Shown: one piece after another, positions 10,831 through 20,694 of the stretch | How the letters are laid out: every line of letters starts with the position of its first letter | How positions within the stretch are numbered: position 1 is the first letter of the stretch | NCBI RefSeq assembly: GCF_018873765.1 | Contig: NC_057919.1 | Span: 24,902,698-24,966,697 of the forward strand | Length of the DNA stretch: 64,000 nt | Direction: 5' to 3' | DNA from: Telopea speciosissima | Taxonomy: Eukaryota > Streptophyta > Magnoliopsida > Proteales > Proteaceae | Made by a program: the position numbers and the translations under genes | The notes under the pieces: generated by a model | The model's input: only the letters and a program-made list of their open reading frames with translations | Databases searched by the model: none | Told to the model about the DNA's origin: nothing

Positions 10831-11016
10831 GTAATTTGCTCAACAAAGAGATAATGTGAAAATCCGAGAAGAGAAGACACAAAGACTGAATTGATGGCTT
10901 TGGAGCGAGGGGGTGTGGAATTCTGACCTGCACTGTGATTTGCTCAACAAAGGAGAGAATGTGAAAATCCGAGAAGAGAAGAAACAAAGACTGAATCGAT
11001 GGCTTTGGAGCGAGGA
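10831..11016. repeat. 104-bp imperfect tandem duplication at the Pack-MULE right edge
   Basis: GTAATTTGCTCAACAAAG at 10831 and GTGATTTGCTCAACAAAG at about 10935 each start a copy that continues with AATGTGAAAATCCGAGAAGA and GATGGCTTTGGAGCGAG. The repeated unit includes the last bases of the element's inverted repeat (ATTTGCTC), so the duplication spans the element boundary. A G-run follows at 11018-11030. Confidence 0.7.
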
Positions 11017-11030
11017 GGGGGGGGGGGGGT

Positions 11031-11592
11031 TTTCTTCAGTTACTATCGGATCTTTTGACAACCGCGTTGAGTGCGTTGTTCGAAGTTTTCCCTCAAACCG
11101 AACCATACACGCTAGAACTATTGTTTGTAGTTGTCAACCCACTGGCAACAGGGCTACTGCCACCTGACCCACGAATCCTTAATGGCGAAACCGGCAAACC
11201 CAGATCGAGTTCCTCCACTGCTCTCCTCTACCATTCACTTTCATTACCAGAGAAGACACCAAGGGTAAAATGGCATAATAAAAAAGAGGTGCTGTTCTCT
11301 GTGCCGCAGCGGAAGCTGCATCCAAGCACGTGGGAGTGGGTGCAATGACCACTCCACCCCCTTAAGTGGCAGGTCCATGTACTGGGCATAGCCTGAGCTG
11401 CAGTACAAAGGACATTCTCCCTATAAAAAAAAATACAGAACCTGAAACGTAATATTTATTAAACGTGAGGTACCTCGAACATCACATTTATCAATGTCAG
11501 GTACCTCAAATATACTATTCCAAATGTTGGGTACTATTGGTGGAATTTCACCAAATGTTGGGTACCCCAAATGTCATTTACCCAAAAATAAA
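11031..11592. other. Downstream flank of the transpeptidase gene, no gene seen
   Basis: No exon recognised. On the minus strand this is the 3' flank of the gamma-glutamyl transpeptidase gene, so its 3' UTR probably occupies the right-hand part. Short direct repeats of ATGTTGGGTAC and GGTACCTC words occur at 11470-11575. Confidence 0.4.
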
Positions 11593-14500
11593 TCAGAGAC
11601 CAGCGGGTTTTCCATCTTTTCTGGGGTCACTTACAGCAGTAAGCATTCCATGGAAAACTTGGCCACTGTTAGGCTGCCCCCCAATCTTTCTTGTGGTATC
11701 AATGAGGGGGCTTGCAAGGGTCTGTACAACGAGCTGGCATATGGCCCCCTTTGCTTGAGCCTTCAATTCATGTCCCCTCTCCTTTAAGAAAACCTTTCTA
11801 TCATCGGAGAGTTCAATATGGTCACCATCGATCACGGTCCAATTCTCGTACAAGACCTTGTTAGGTACTAACTGCAACAAAGATTGAATGCTATCAGCCA
11901 TCAAGAGTGAAATGGATAGGTCTCCTCAGTTACTCAAATAAACAAGTGAACCAAACCCAAAGCTTTAGACCAGAAAAGGAACCTCGTGATAGACCCTCGG
12001 GTACTGAACAGCAGCGAGAGGTTCCATTCCCAAAACAAAATGGTTGAGAAACACCTGAGTCACCGCCGGAATGATGAAGATACCACCACTCCCACCTATA
12101 ACCCCGGCCAACTGATTATCCTGCAAGTAAATAGATGTAGCTCTACTAATGGGCTTGGTCTGTAGTCTTGAGCATTAATTAATATGAAAGTGCAGAAGTG
12201 ATTTCTCAAATCAAACAGATGAAAGCAAGTATTCACATTCAATACTACCTTGAGAATGATGATGGGTGTCATGGAAGATAAAGGCCTCTTTCTGGGTTCT
12301 ACAAAATTTGCGGGTGCTGGAGGGAGTTTATCTACAGAGATCTCAGTTGGTGTGGAGAAGTCATCCATTTCATTGTTCAGTACAATACCAGTTGAGGGAG
12401 AGAGAACTCCTGCCCCAAAATAATAATTTACAGTTGTTGTCATTGATACTGCATTCCTATCTGAGTCAACAATGCAGAAGTGGCTGGTTCCGTGGTCTCT
12501 TAGCTGACTAAATCTGAAAATGTCAGTGGCAAACAGTCAGAAGACTCAAAACTTAGCACCAACAACAGAAGCAGTGGCCAGAAGAGCTGACTGTAGAAAG
12601 AAATATATGCAGCAGCTAAAGATTGCTTCAGAGGGAGTCAATAATTAGAGATTGGGGCATAATTTTTTTTTTTTTTTTTTTTTTTGTAGGGGGTGGGGGT
12701 GGGGAGTGATCTCCACCTAATGGTCGTTTTAAGATGTTCTTCAGAACATATTAGTTTTCAACCAAATCTAAACCTTTGAAGAGTTGAAGGTCACACGGAG
12801 GGGCATCCCTTGAAGCCAGAGAATCTAAAGGATATAAAATGCTAGCAGCTGTATTTTACAGAATTAACTGACACAAGATTGTATCCCCTTAGTTTACTTA
12901 CACTGATTTTCATTAGTTAACATGTACCTGTTCATGTAGTAATCAGGAGGAAATGTTGTGTTGTCGAATATTTTCTGCTGGAGACTCTTGGCAAGGGATG
13001 GGGACAGCATATCAGTAATGTAGTCAGTTACATTGACAAAATCAGGGTCGCCTAAGTTCATCCGGAGAGCAAGCATGTGCTTCATTGCCTCAATCAAGCG
13101 ATGCAGTCTCAACGGTCCCTTTACGGCATCTGCTGATCCGTAGCCATCTAAAATGTGCAGAACCTGATTAAATAATCACAAAATGAGCAGAGAATAAGCA
13201 CCAGAGAGGCAAAGACTGATAATATATATAGATAAGTAACTAAACACAGTACATAAGCTCACAGCAAACAGCATGTTTAGAACATATGAGAGGTGACCAA
13301 GGCATTTCGCTGCGGTCATTACAGATGACACGGGTTAATATAAATAGGTATTTGTTGATGGTGCAGTCACTATATTCTCATCTACTGACCATCATATAGG
13401 GTTAGAACCAAGATTTACTGTATCAATCTTCGTGGACTTACCATCTTAGCAGGTTAGTATCTTGACAAACAAAAAGATGCACAGATAAGGAATTTAAGAG
13501 TTGAGACCATAAAGTAAGGTAAATCTAGCCATTAGAACTCTCGGATAGCACCAGTTAACAATCCTCGTGAGACACTGCAAACAATCATGGCTTTTTCGTC
13601 AAGGCCGCTGCCAGAAGCCCAAAACCTCATCTGCTAGAGGAACCCATCCCAATAAAAGGTTGGTATAGAAGTTAAGTCGATTCAAATTTGATAATTTCAG
13701 CAGGAACCCAAAATGAGGGCACTCACTGAATTTTGTTATCGACTCAGGCTAGCATCTGCTCCTTTAAGATTCATTGTGGCCATGGTCGAGGAAAGAAGGT
13801 ATATTTTATTGCACTAGACCTTGAAACACTAAAGAAAACTGCCGGAAAGGACAGAAAAAAAAATACCCACAAGAGCCAGCCCTGGAGTTCCACTTGAAGG
13901 AGGAGGCATTCCCAGTATGGTGTAACCCATAGCATTGACAGCCATTGCATCTGTTATCTCCACCTTGTAATGCCTCAAGTCTTCCATTGTCAAAATCCCC
14001 CCAACTTGTCTCACATCCCTCACAAAATTCTCTCCCAAGGTCCCATTGTAGAATGCTTGCGGCCCATTTTCTGCAATTGCCTCTAAAGTGTGCCCAAGCT
14101 CAACGTTGTAGCAAGTATCCCCAGGTCTCAACAATTTCCCATTTGGTGCAAACACTTTTCGTAAGCCAGGGTCAGCCATGATCAGCTTCTCACTCTTCTT
14201 AATAGCTGAACCAAGATAAGGAGCAACTACAAACCCATCTCTAGCAAGCCGTATGGCAGGTTGGAAAAGAGACTTCCATGCCAATCGTCCATATTTTGAC
14301 CATGCTTCACGAAGGCCCGCTATCTCCCCTGGAACGCCCATGGAAAGTGCACCTATGTACTTTGATTGAGGATTATTTTCATACATGTCCTGTTCATAAC
14401 GAAAACAGAATTAATTTATTATCTTCCAAATGTTGGAATAAAATTGATTTGTATTAACTTGAAATACAGAGAAGTACAGACCTTTGAAGCTGCTAATGGA

Positions 14501-17500
14501 GCTGTCTCTCTCATGTCAAAAGCTTCAGCTTGCGAGGTTGATGAAGATCGAACAACCATGAAGGCACCACCTCCAATTCCACTAGACATTGGATTGACAA
14601 CACCCAAACACAATGCTGTTGCCACTGCAGCATCAACCGCATGGCCACCATCTTTAAGCACAGATACGCCAATGTCAGAGCAACGGCCGTCGTCTGCAGC
14701 AACGACGCCATTCTCCGATTCAGCAACGTCGTTTGCATCTCTCCTCTGTTCGTACTTCTCCTCTCTCAGTCCCCAATAGGCTGAACCGTGGTAAACTACA
14801 AGGCCTAACAGTATAATGCACGGTGCCACCACCAGAAGCCTGGTCAGTGATCTCAATCAAACCATGAACTAAACAATTCTGAAATTCTACCAAAAAAAAC
14901 AATTCTGAAATTATTTTCCCCTTTCTTTTATCTAGAGGTAACATTTCCAAAAATTGTTTTACCAAAAAAAACAAAAACAAAAAAAAACATTTCCAAAAAA
15001 TCCATTTTGAAAAAAGAATGCTAATGCGGGTGTGGCCCCTGCACCTTCACACAGGAGTGAATGAATTTACCACCCCATCCTTCATGAAATCAAATATTCC
15101 ACCCATGTTCATGTTGCTATATACACTCTCATTGGCCCCCACTAGTGTAGGGACTACAAACCCAAACAAGACATCTTGTCCATTCCATTTTAAATGTCAT
15201 TGGAGAGGATCCCACTTCCTCTCTTAATTAGATTTCTAAGTGTGTTTTCCACGAGGATAGTTTAAGAAGAAACCTGTACACTACACCAATACGGGTTTGG
15301 AGAATGGTATTATCTACATGAGAACTACATGATGAGAATAGGAGAGAGAATGTCAGTGTAGACCCCACAACCCATTATGTGAGATGGTGTATGTTAGAAT
15401 AGATACTAGACTCTCGTGGTGTATGCTTGGGGATCGCTGCTAGGATACATGGCCCCTGGCCCTCACATTATAAGGGTGAGATTTTTGATTTCATAGGGGT
15501 TGAGACGATCATTTCTCCATTCCAATGTCTGGGCACAATCCTTTGGAGCCTGGGTGCCTTCTTGTTCCCAATTTAACCAAGCGTTCAAAACATAGAATCG
15601 GGGATCGTCTCAAAACCCTTAGAATTGGTCCTCAAATTTGAAACTCAACGATCTAGGGTTTAGGACCAAGAATTGGTCATGTCAAATCAGGCGAAATCAA
15701 GGTCAATCACAATAGAATCTAATCCAATTAGACCGATCTGACTCCCAACTTTAAAAACAATGAATATACAAACAATAAACATTTGGAACCATTGTTGGAA
15801 AACCAAGTTTTCTAACTCGACTCGGCTTTTAGAAAAACCTGATGACTTGGCATTGTCAAACCCGGTCAAGATGAGTCATGTTTTTTAATTTTATAATACA
15901 ATAAATATATATAAATTAGTAAAAGATCATAAAAAATACAGAAAAATATGAGGAAAACCAAAAAAAAAAAGAAAAAGAAGAAAAAGTAATCACATATCAA
16001 TGCATTTTGAGTTTATACCGTTGAACAAGAAAAGTGAGTCGAGGAGTTGAGGCATTCTTATCGTTTTTAAGTGAACTGGTTTTATGATTTTTTTAAAAAT
16101 AACTAAACTCACAGATTTTGTCATGGCTTGGGTAAAAATACCAAGTCTTATTTGATTTGGACCATTTATGATCCAGTCTTGTCATTTTTTACCCTGGCCT
16201 AGTCTACACGACTCTTGACCAAGTTTTTCAAAATTTTGACTCGACTCGGGCGACTCGCCCCAGTCAACCCAGTTTTCCAACTATGCTTGGAACTGCAATT
16301 TCACAAGTACCGTTCTTCAAAGAGGTTGTCTACAATTTCTTGAGCTCTATTTATTTCAATGTAGAATAATTTCTCCAAAAATCAATTTGTAATTATAAAG
16401 GGAAAAAGAGCTATGTCCGGGAATGTAGCCTATGCCAGCACTCCCATGAGTCTATCTCTCTCCTTTCCATATGAAAAGACACCTATACCCCCTTATTTTG
16501 AGGAATAGAGAGAAAGAAACATGGGAGTATTGCTAAAAACTAGTTCCCAATTATAAAAATATGCAGGGGATTGAAAAATTACCGGTGTGAGATAGAATCA
16601 CCCACACCAAATCAACGGGAGCATGACATGGTTCAAAAATAGGATCATCGACATGTCAAGGAGTGGAGAGAGAATGTGAGAGAGTGCATGATATCAACAC
16701 TGTAGGCAATATGCATCATCTTTCCTTATAAAATTTATTTTGTATATTTATTTGATTTATTGTCATTTTTATTATTGTATATGAAAAAAAACATTCAAGT
16801 ACTTTTGAAAAAGAATCCAACCACATGATATTCGAAGTCTCTTCTATGAATCGAAATATATGATCAACCAAGTCAACATTATATTTTCCTAATAAATAAT
16901 TCAAAAAAATAAATTTAAAAATTTTATTTCTCAGAATTTTATTTACATTTAATAAAAAATTTTAAATTCTTACATAGTTTTTTTTAAAGATATTTTTCAA
17001 ACAAATTTTGTTAAACTAGATTGAGCCTAAATCTCCATTTTGTTTTGATGCAAAATATTTTCTTGAAAATTTAAAAAACAATTTAACTTTTATTTTATAA
17101 TTTTGTGTCGTTTATTTATTTATTTTTGGTTGGACGTGATAAGGAAACACATTATTGCGTGATTGAATGAGGTAAAATTTTATTACCAAAAAAAAAAAAC
17201 AAAACAGAATAAAGTAAAATTTGACCTTGTAAATCATTTTTAATTCATATTAATGGCTTTATTACTGGTAGGGGGGTTATTATTAGAGATTATCAATGTC
17301 GATTTGTGGCTGGGAACTACAAACATTGTCTTGGGATATCAGTTGTTGCTATGGAGGCTGAAGCTCTTAGCTAGCACATTTGGTTGTATTTTCTAATTCT
17401 AAGGCTTTGGTTGCTTTCTTAAATTCTTCTCTTCTTCTCTTGATTGGATTGCTCAAGTTATAGTGGACATTTTATTTCTTAACCATTCTTTTGCTCATAT

Positions 17501-18780
17501 TAGGTTTTTGTTCGTTCCTTTTTCTATTATTAGGGAGGCACATTTGTTTTGCCAAGGGTGTTTCCTTTCTTTCATATCGCTGTAAGCTTTACTTTCTCCT
17601 CTAACAAAATTTCTCATTCTTCTTTTTAGTAAGAGAATATCTAAATCGCATCTATTGGTGTATTTAAAGCTAGACACCTCCTTTTAATTGCCTTTGTTTG
17701 TTTCTAATTAAAAAGTTCCTTAAAGTAAATGTATAAAAGTATTTTCAAAAATAATTTGAAGATGATAACTCATTATGTCATCAATCAAACAAAAATGTTA
17801 ACCAAAGGATCAACGGTGCTGGGCTACATACCCTATCCAATAACTGCTGACATATTGCTTGTGTTGATGACATCTGAGGACCCACAACTAGATGGATCCC
17901 CTGCACGTATGTTATCTACATGTACACTTTAGATGCCAATACAAGCGTACATTGAGGTGAACGTACGTGTAGGGGATCTGAACTCTCCCCCATTAAGTAT
18001 ACCATTTTGTGGTTTTGCAATTATCAATTGGGCTTTGACTTTTTGTTTTGGTAAAATAGTTTTGGGCCAAAGATTTCATACACGGTCGAACGGTAATGTC
18101 TCCTCTCACAAAGGGTTGGAAAAGTCATAAACCCCTCAACCCATATTTAATGCTTTGAAACTGTCACCCTCTCACATGCACGCCTTATACAGCCGTGTAC
18201 GCAAACTGTCCCCATATCTTTATTAACAAAGGAGCAAAGTTTCCGAAAAATCAACAAACATAAAAAGCAAAATTAACAAAAGAAGTTTCCGATGAGCCAG
18301 CAAACAGAGAAAGCAAAATAAAAAAAAGGAGCGCCATGCCAAACACTATGGGCTCTAACGTAAGTACTGATTGAATCACAAGAAAAAATAAATAATTTCA
18401 ATAACCACATGTTCCATGGACTTGTTTTTTTTTTTTTAATAAAGCAGTCGAAAATTGTTATTTTTTTAACCTGGAACTGAAACTCGAAGAAGGGAACCTG
18501 AAAGAACGGAACCTAGCTTCTAAAAGTTCCCAAGAATTGAGGGTTCGAGAAATCCATGAACTGTTGATCCTCAAAGACTCAAGAAGAAAATTAATCAAAA
18601 AGAAGAGAAACAAACAGTCGAAATCAAAGTAAATTTTTCCTGAACTACTCGAATTGAATTAAACAATTGAGAACAGAGATCCTGAAAACCGTTAAATACA
18701 TCCGATGAACAAGTGGAAGTGTGGAACAGATGCATAAGGTAATCAAAGCAAAATAACCAATCGAAAGGTACTTCACACGC

Positions 18781-18811
<31 letters not shown>

Positions 18812-18993
18812 AAGGGTATCATCGGGCGATTCCATGTTGAAACCAGAGAGAGGTAGAAAAGCAAATAGAAACAGAACTTACCAATAAATATGAGAACTGT
18901 AACGAACACCCAAGCAGCTCTTCTCCGACTCTTCTTATTTGCCGCCGCTCGATCGCCCAAAAGCGGTCTTTCCATTCTCTGCTGTTGATCCAT
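11593..18993 (-). CDS. Gamma-glutamyl transpeptidase / glutathione hydrolase, vacuolar plant type
   Basis: This enzyme removes the gamma-glutamyl group from glutathione and its S-conjugates, an N-terminal-nucleophile hydrolase; relatives of this form act at the vacuole. Exons on the minus strand: 18993-18882, 14839-14482, 14389-13871, 13163-12928, 12513-12249, 12120-11983 and 11871-11593 (TGA). Introns are GT-AG; total about 630 residues, as in the family. Exon 1 gives MDQQQRMERPLLGD, a basic stretch and the start of a membrane anchor; exon 2 continues with RLLVVAPCIILLGLVV, then NPMSSGIGGGAFMVVRSS. Exon 3 has MGVPGEIAGL and PPPSSGTPGLAL. Exon 5 has DHGTSHF, whose Thr (codon 12486-12488) is the expected autocleavage nucleophile, and NNEMDDF. 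Exon 6 has GVIGGSGG. Exons 2-7 join in phase. Exon 1 to exon 2 does not (one base short), so a small exon or lesion is missed. A copia element begins 67 bp upstream of the ATG. Confidence 0.9.
15790..16286. mobile_element. Non-autonomous inverted-repeat element, about 0.5 kb
   Basis: The left end CATTGTTGGAAAACC is matched by a right end whose complement reads CATAGTTGGAAAACTGGG. ACTCGACTCGG and its complement sit just inside both ends. TTGGAAC occurs directly outside both ends (15783-15789 and 16287-16293), a likely 7-8-bp target duplication. The interior is AT-rich and non-coding. The CATAGTTG terminus is shared with the MITE at 3522-3640. Confidence 0.6.
17252..17590 (+). pseudogene. LINE-type RNase H domain remnant
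   Basis: The plus strand reads NGFITGRGVIIRDYQCRFVA followed by GNYKHCLGISVVAMEAEAL. This is the G-x-I-x-R-D and x-E-x-x-A-L layout of the RNase H-like domain found at the C-terminus of plant L1-type LINEs and related reverse transcriptases. Further similarity (SLLLLDWIAQVI, FAHIRF) follows after a stop. The reading frame is broken and nothing upstream is recognisable. It lies in intron 1 of the transpeptidase gene, antisense to it. Confidence 0.5.
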
Positions 18994-19060
18994 CAGAGGC
19001 TCAGAGCAGGCAACCCCCACCCACTCCCACACACACACACGCGCTTGCATACAGAGAGAG

Positions 19061-19250
19061 TCTTATCGTATTATTTATTTATCTCCACCCTATCCTCGCG
19101 TTTCCTTCCTCTTCTTATCTTGTATTCCAATTTTTGTAGTATATTTCCTTTTATATAAGAGAAGAGTTGGGATTGTATTTGTATATATACATATCTTTAT
19201 AGTAATACAAAGCAAATGATTAAATCCAATTTGGTTATTCAACCTTAACT
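19061..19250 (+). repeat. Left (5') LTR of the copia element
   Basis: This 190-bp LTR starts TCTTATCGTATTAT (TC instead of the usual TG) and ends CAACCTTAAC(T). It differs from the right LTR by a few substitutions and small indels, mostly in the first 40 bp. A TATATAAG-like and ATATATACATATC region could serve as the core promoter. The primer-binding site follows at once. Confidence 0.85.
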
Positions 19251-19260
19251 TGGTATCAGC
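19251..19260 (+). promoter_or_regulatory. Copia primer-binding site
   Basis: TGGTATCAGC directly follows the LTR and matches the first nine bases of the standard initiator-tRNA-Met complement (TGGTATCAGAGC) used by many plant copia elements. Confidence 0.85.
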
Positions 19261-19298
19261 CAAATAACCGATCCTTAGCTTTCCCTTTCATTCTCGCC

Positions 19299-20694
19299 AT
19301 GCCTGGAGACGAACAACCCACGGCGGCGATGCCCTCTTCTTCCCTTATTCCGGTGTCCTCACCACACTTCCTTCAATCTTCCGCTCAGCCTGGATCGCCA
19401 CTCGTTCAGCCTCTCCTTGATGGAGACAACTACCCTATCATGCTCATGGCTCTTGAAGCAAAAAATAAATGGTCTTTTATTGATGGTACTCTGGCCAAGC
19501 CGGATCCCACCTCCACAGATTTCTCCAACTGGATTAGATGCAACAGCATGGTACGGTCATGGATCGTTCATTCCACTGTTTCATCAATCTCTCATAGTAT
19601 TTTATGGATTGATTCTGCCCGTGATGCATCGCTTGATCTCCGTGAGCGTTTCTCTCCCAAGAACGCTCCTCTGGTTTTTGAAATACGCCGTTTGCTTTCC
19701 ACCCACGTCTAGGGCACCGACTCCATCTCGACTTACTATATTGCTGTGAAGGGATTCCGTGATGAGTTATTATCCTATAGTGCTTTGCCTTCATGTACGT
19801 GTGGAGCGATGAAGCCACTTCATGAAATCTTGGAGACTGATTATTTGATGGATTTTCTCCAAGGCCTAAACGACTCTTACGCAGCCATTCATAGCCAAAT
19901 CTTACTCATGGAACCACTGCCCACTGTGAACAAAGCATATGCACTACTTCCTCAAGAGGAACACCAGCGCTCCCTCACTGTTGGTCAATCCTCCCTCCCT
20001 TACCAAGCCGCCATAGCCGTTAGTCGTGTCTCTGCTGCCTCGACTCGCAAGTCCGAGCAACCCTCCAAACCGCAATACCATTGCACCCATTGCGATAAGG
20101 ACGGTCACTCGGAGAGCCACTGCTTCAAGAAACATGGGTATCTTGATTGGTGGACTGCTTGCCCATGACTCAAAAAAACCTAATATTGTTGCCCCTTCCC
20201 GTGGCACAACCCCTCGGTTTGCTGCGACTGCCGTGAATGCCCCATCATCCGCCCCGGTCAACACTCCATCTCTTTCAGCCGAGCAGATTCAGCATCTTCT
20301 TGCCCTCATTCCTTCTGGTAATCACCCTATGGTCAATATGGCAGGTAGTGCCTCTTCTTCCCCATCTTCTTCTTCATGGATTTTGGATTCTGGTGCTACT
20401 ACACACATTTCCTATAATGTTTCTTTATTTCATTCCTTAACCCCTTGTCAAACATCTTTGCCAATTACTTTGCCCAATGGATCATTCGCTAATGTTATTC
20501 AATTTGGTTCTATTACCTTGTTTCCTAGTTTCATTATTGACCATGTCTTGCTGGTTCTTTCCTTTAAATACAACTTGTTATCCATCAGTAAGATTACTAC
20601 TTCTTCCAACCTTATTGTGGCATTTACCATTGATTCTTGTTTTTTCATGGACCCGCATGCAAAGAGGACTATTGCGACGAGGAGTAAGAGTGGT
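19299..20694 (+). pseudogene. Copia gag and protease, broken
   Basis: The frame from ATG 19299 reads as a copia gag: PLLDGDNYPIMLMALEAKNK and FIDGTLAKPDP are the conserved N-terminal gag block. A TAG stop follows LLSTHV near 19711. The same frame resumes and carries a CCHC zinc knuckle (CTHCDKDGHSESHC, near 20090-20130). A frameshift near 20155 leads into the next frame, which holds the aspartic protease motif WILDSGATTHIS (about 20380). The gypsy element interrupts the frame at 20694, just after the protease, in the GAG-pre-integrase region; coding resumes at 34291. Confidence 0.85.
20690..20694. repeat. Target-site duplication GTGGT, left copy
   Basis: GTGGT directly abuts TGTTACACC, the left end of the gypsy element. 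The identical GTGGT lies at 34286-34290 after the other end. The two are separated by 13,591 bp and join one copia coding region. Confidence 0.95.

Larger units (their letters stand above)
8067..10841. mobile_element. Pack-MULE-like element carrying PPR gene fragments
   Basis: The left end GAGCAAATTACATGGCCCTC (8067) is matched in inverted orientation by the right end finishing at 10841. About 75 bp at each end pair well, including the later ATTACAT words, and weaker similarity extends to about 150 bp. No transposase is present. Inside are two pieces of a pentatricopeptide-repeat gene, a nested MITE and a GC-rich pentamer array, as expected for a MULE that has captured host DNA. Flanks are AACAAAATA (8058-8066) and AACAAAGAG (10842-10850): the first six bases agree and the last three differ, so the 9-bp duplication is only suggestive. 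The termini resemble those of the element at 43.9-45.8 kb. Confidence 0.65.
14840..18881 (-). other. Transpeptidase intron 1 (about 4 kb) with repeat insertions
   Basis: The intron is bounded by GTAAGT on the exon 1 side and CAG at 14840. It contains an inverted-repeat element (15790-16286), a LINE RNase H remnant (17.25-17.59 kb), several A/T homopolymer runs and a (GA)n run at 18785-18812. Apart from these no exon was recognised. Because exons 1 and 2 are one base out of phase, a missed micro-exon here is possible. Confidence 0.6.

Noticed and set aside
18595..19050. A 151-residue protein starting at 19050
   Set aside because: The frame runs through the splice donor of transpeptidase exon 1 into the intron, and its first codons are in the likely 5' UTR; the exon model from ATG 18993 explains it better.
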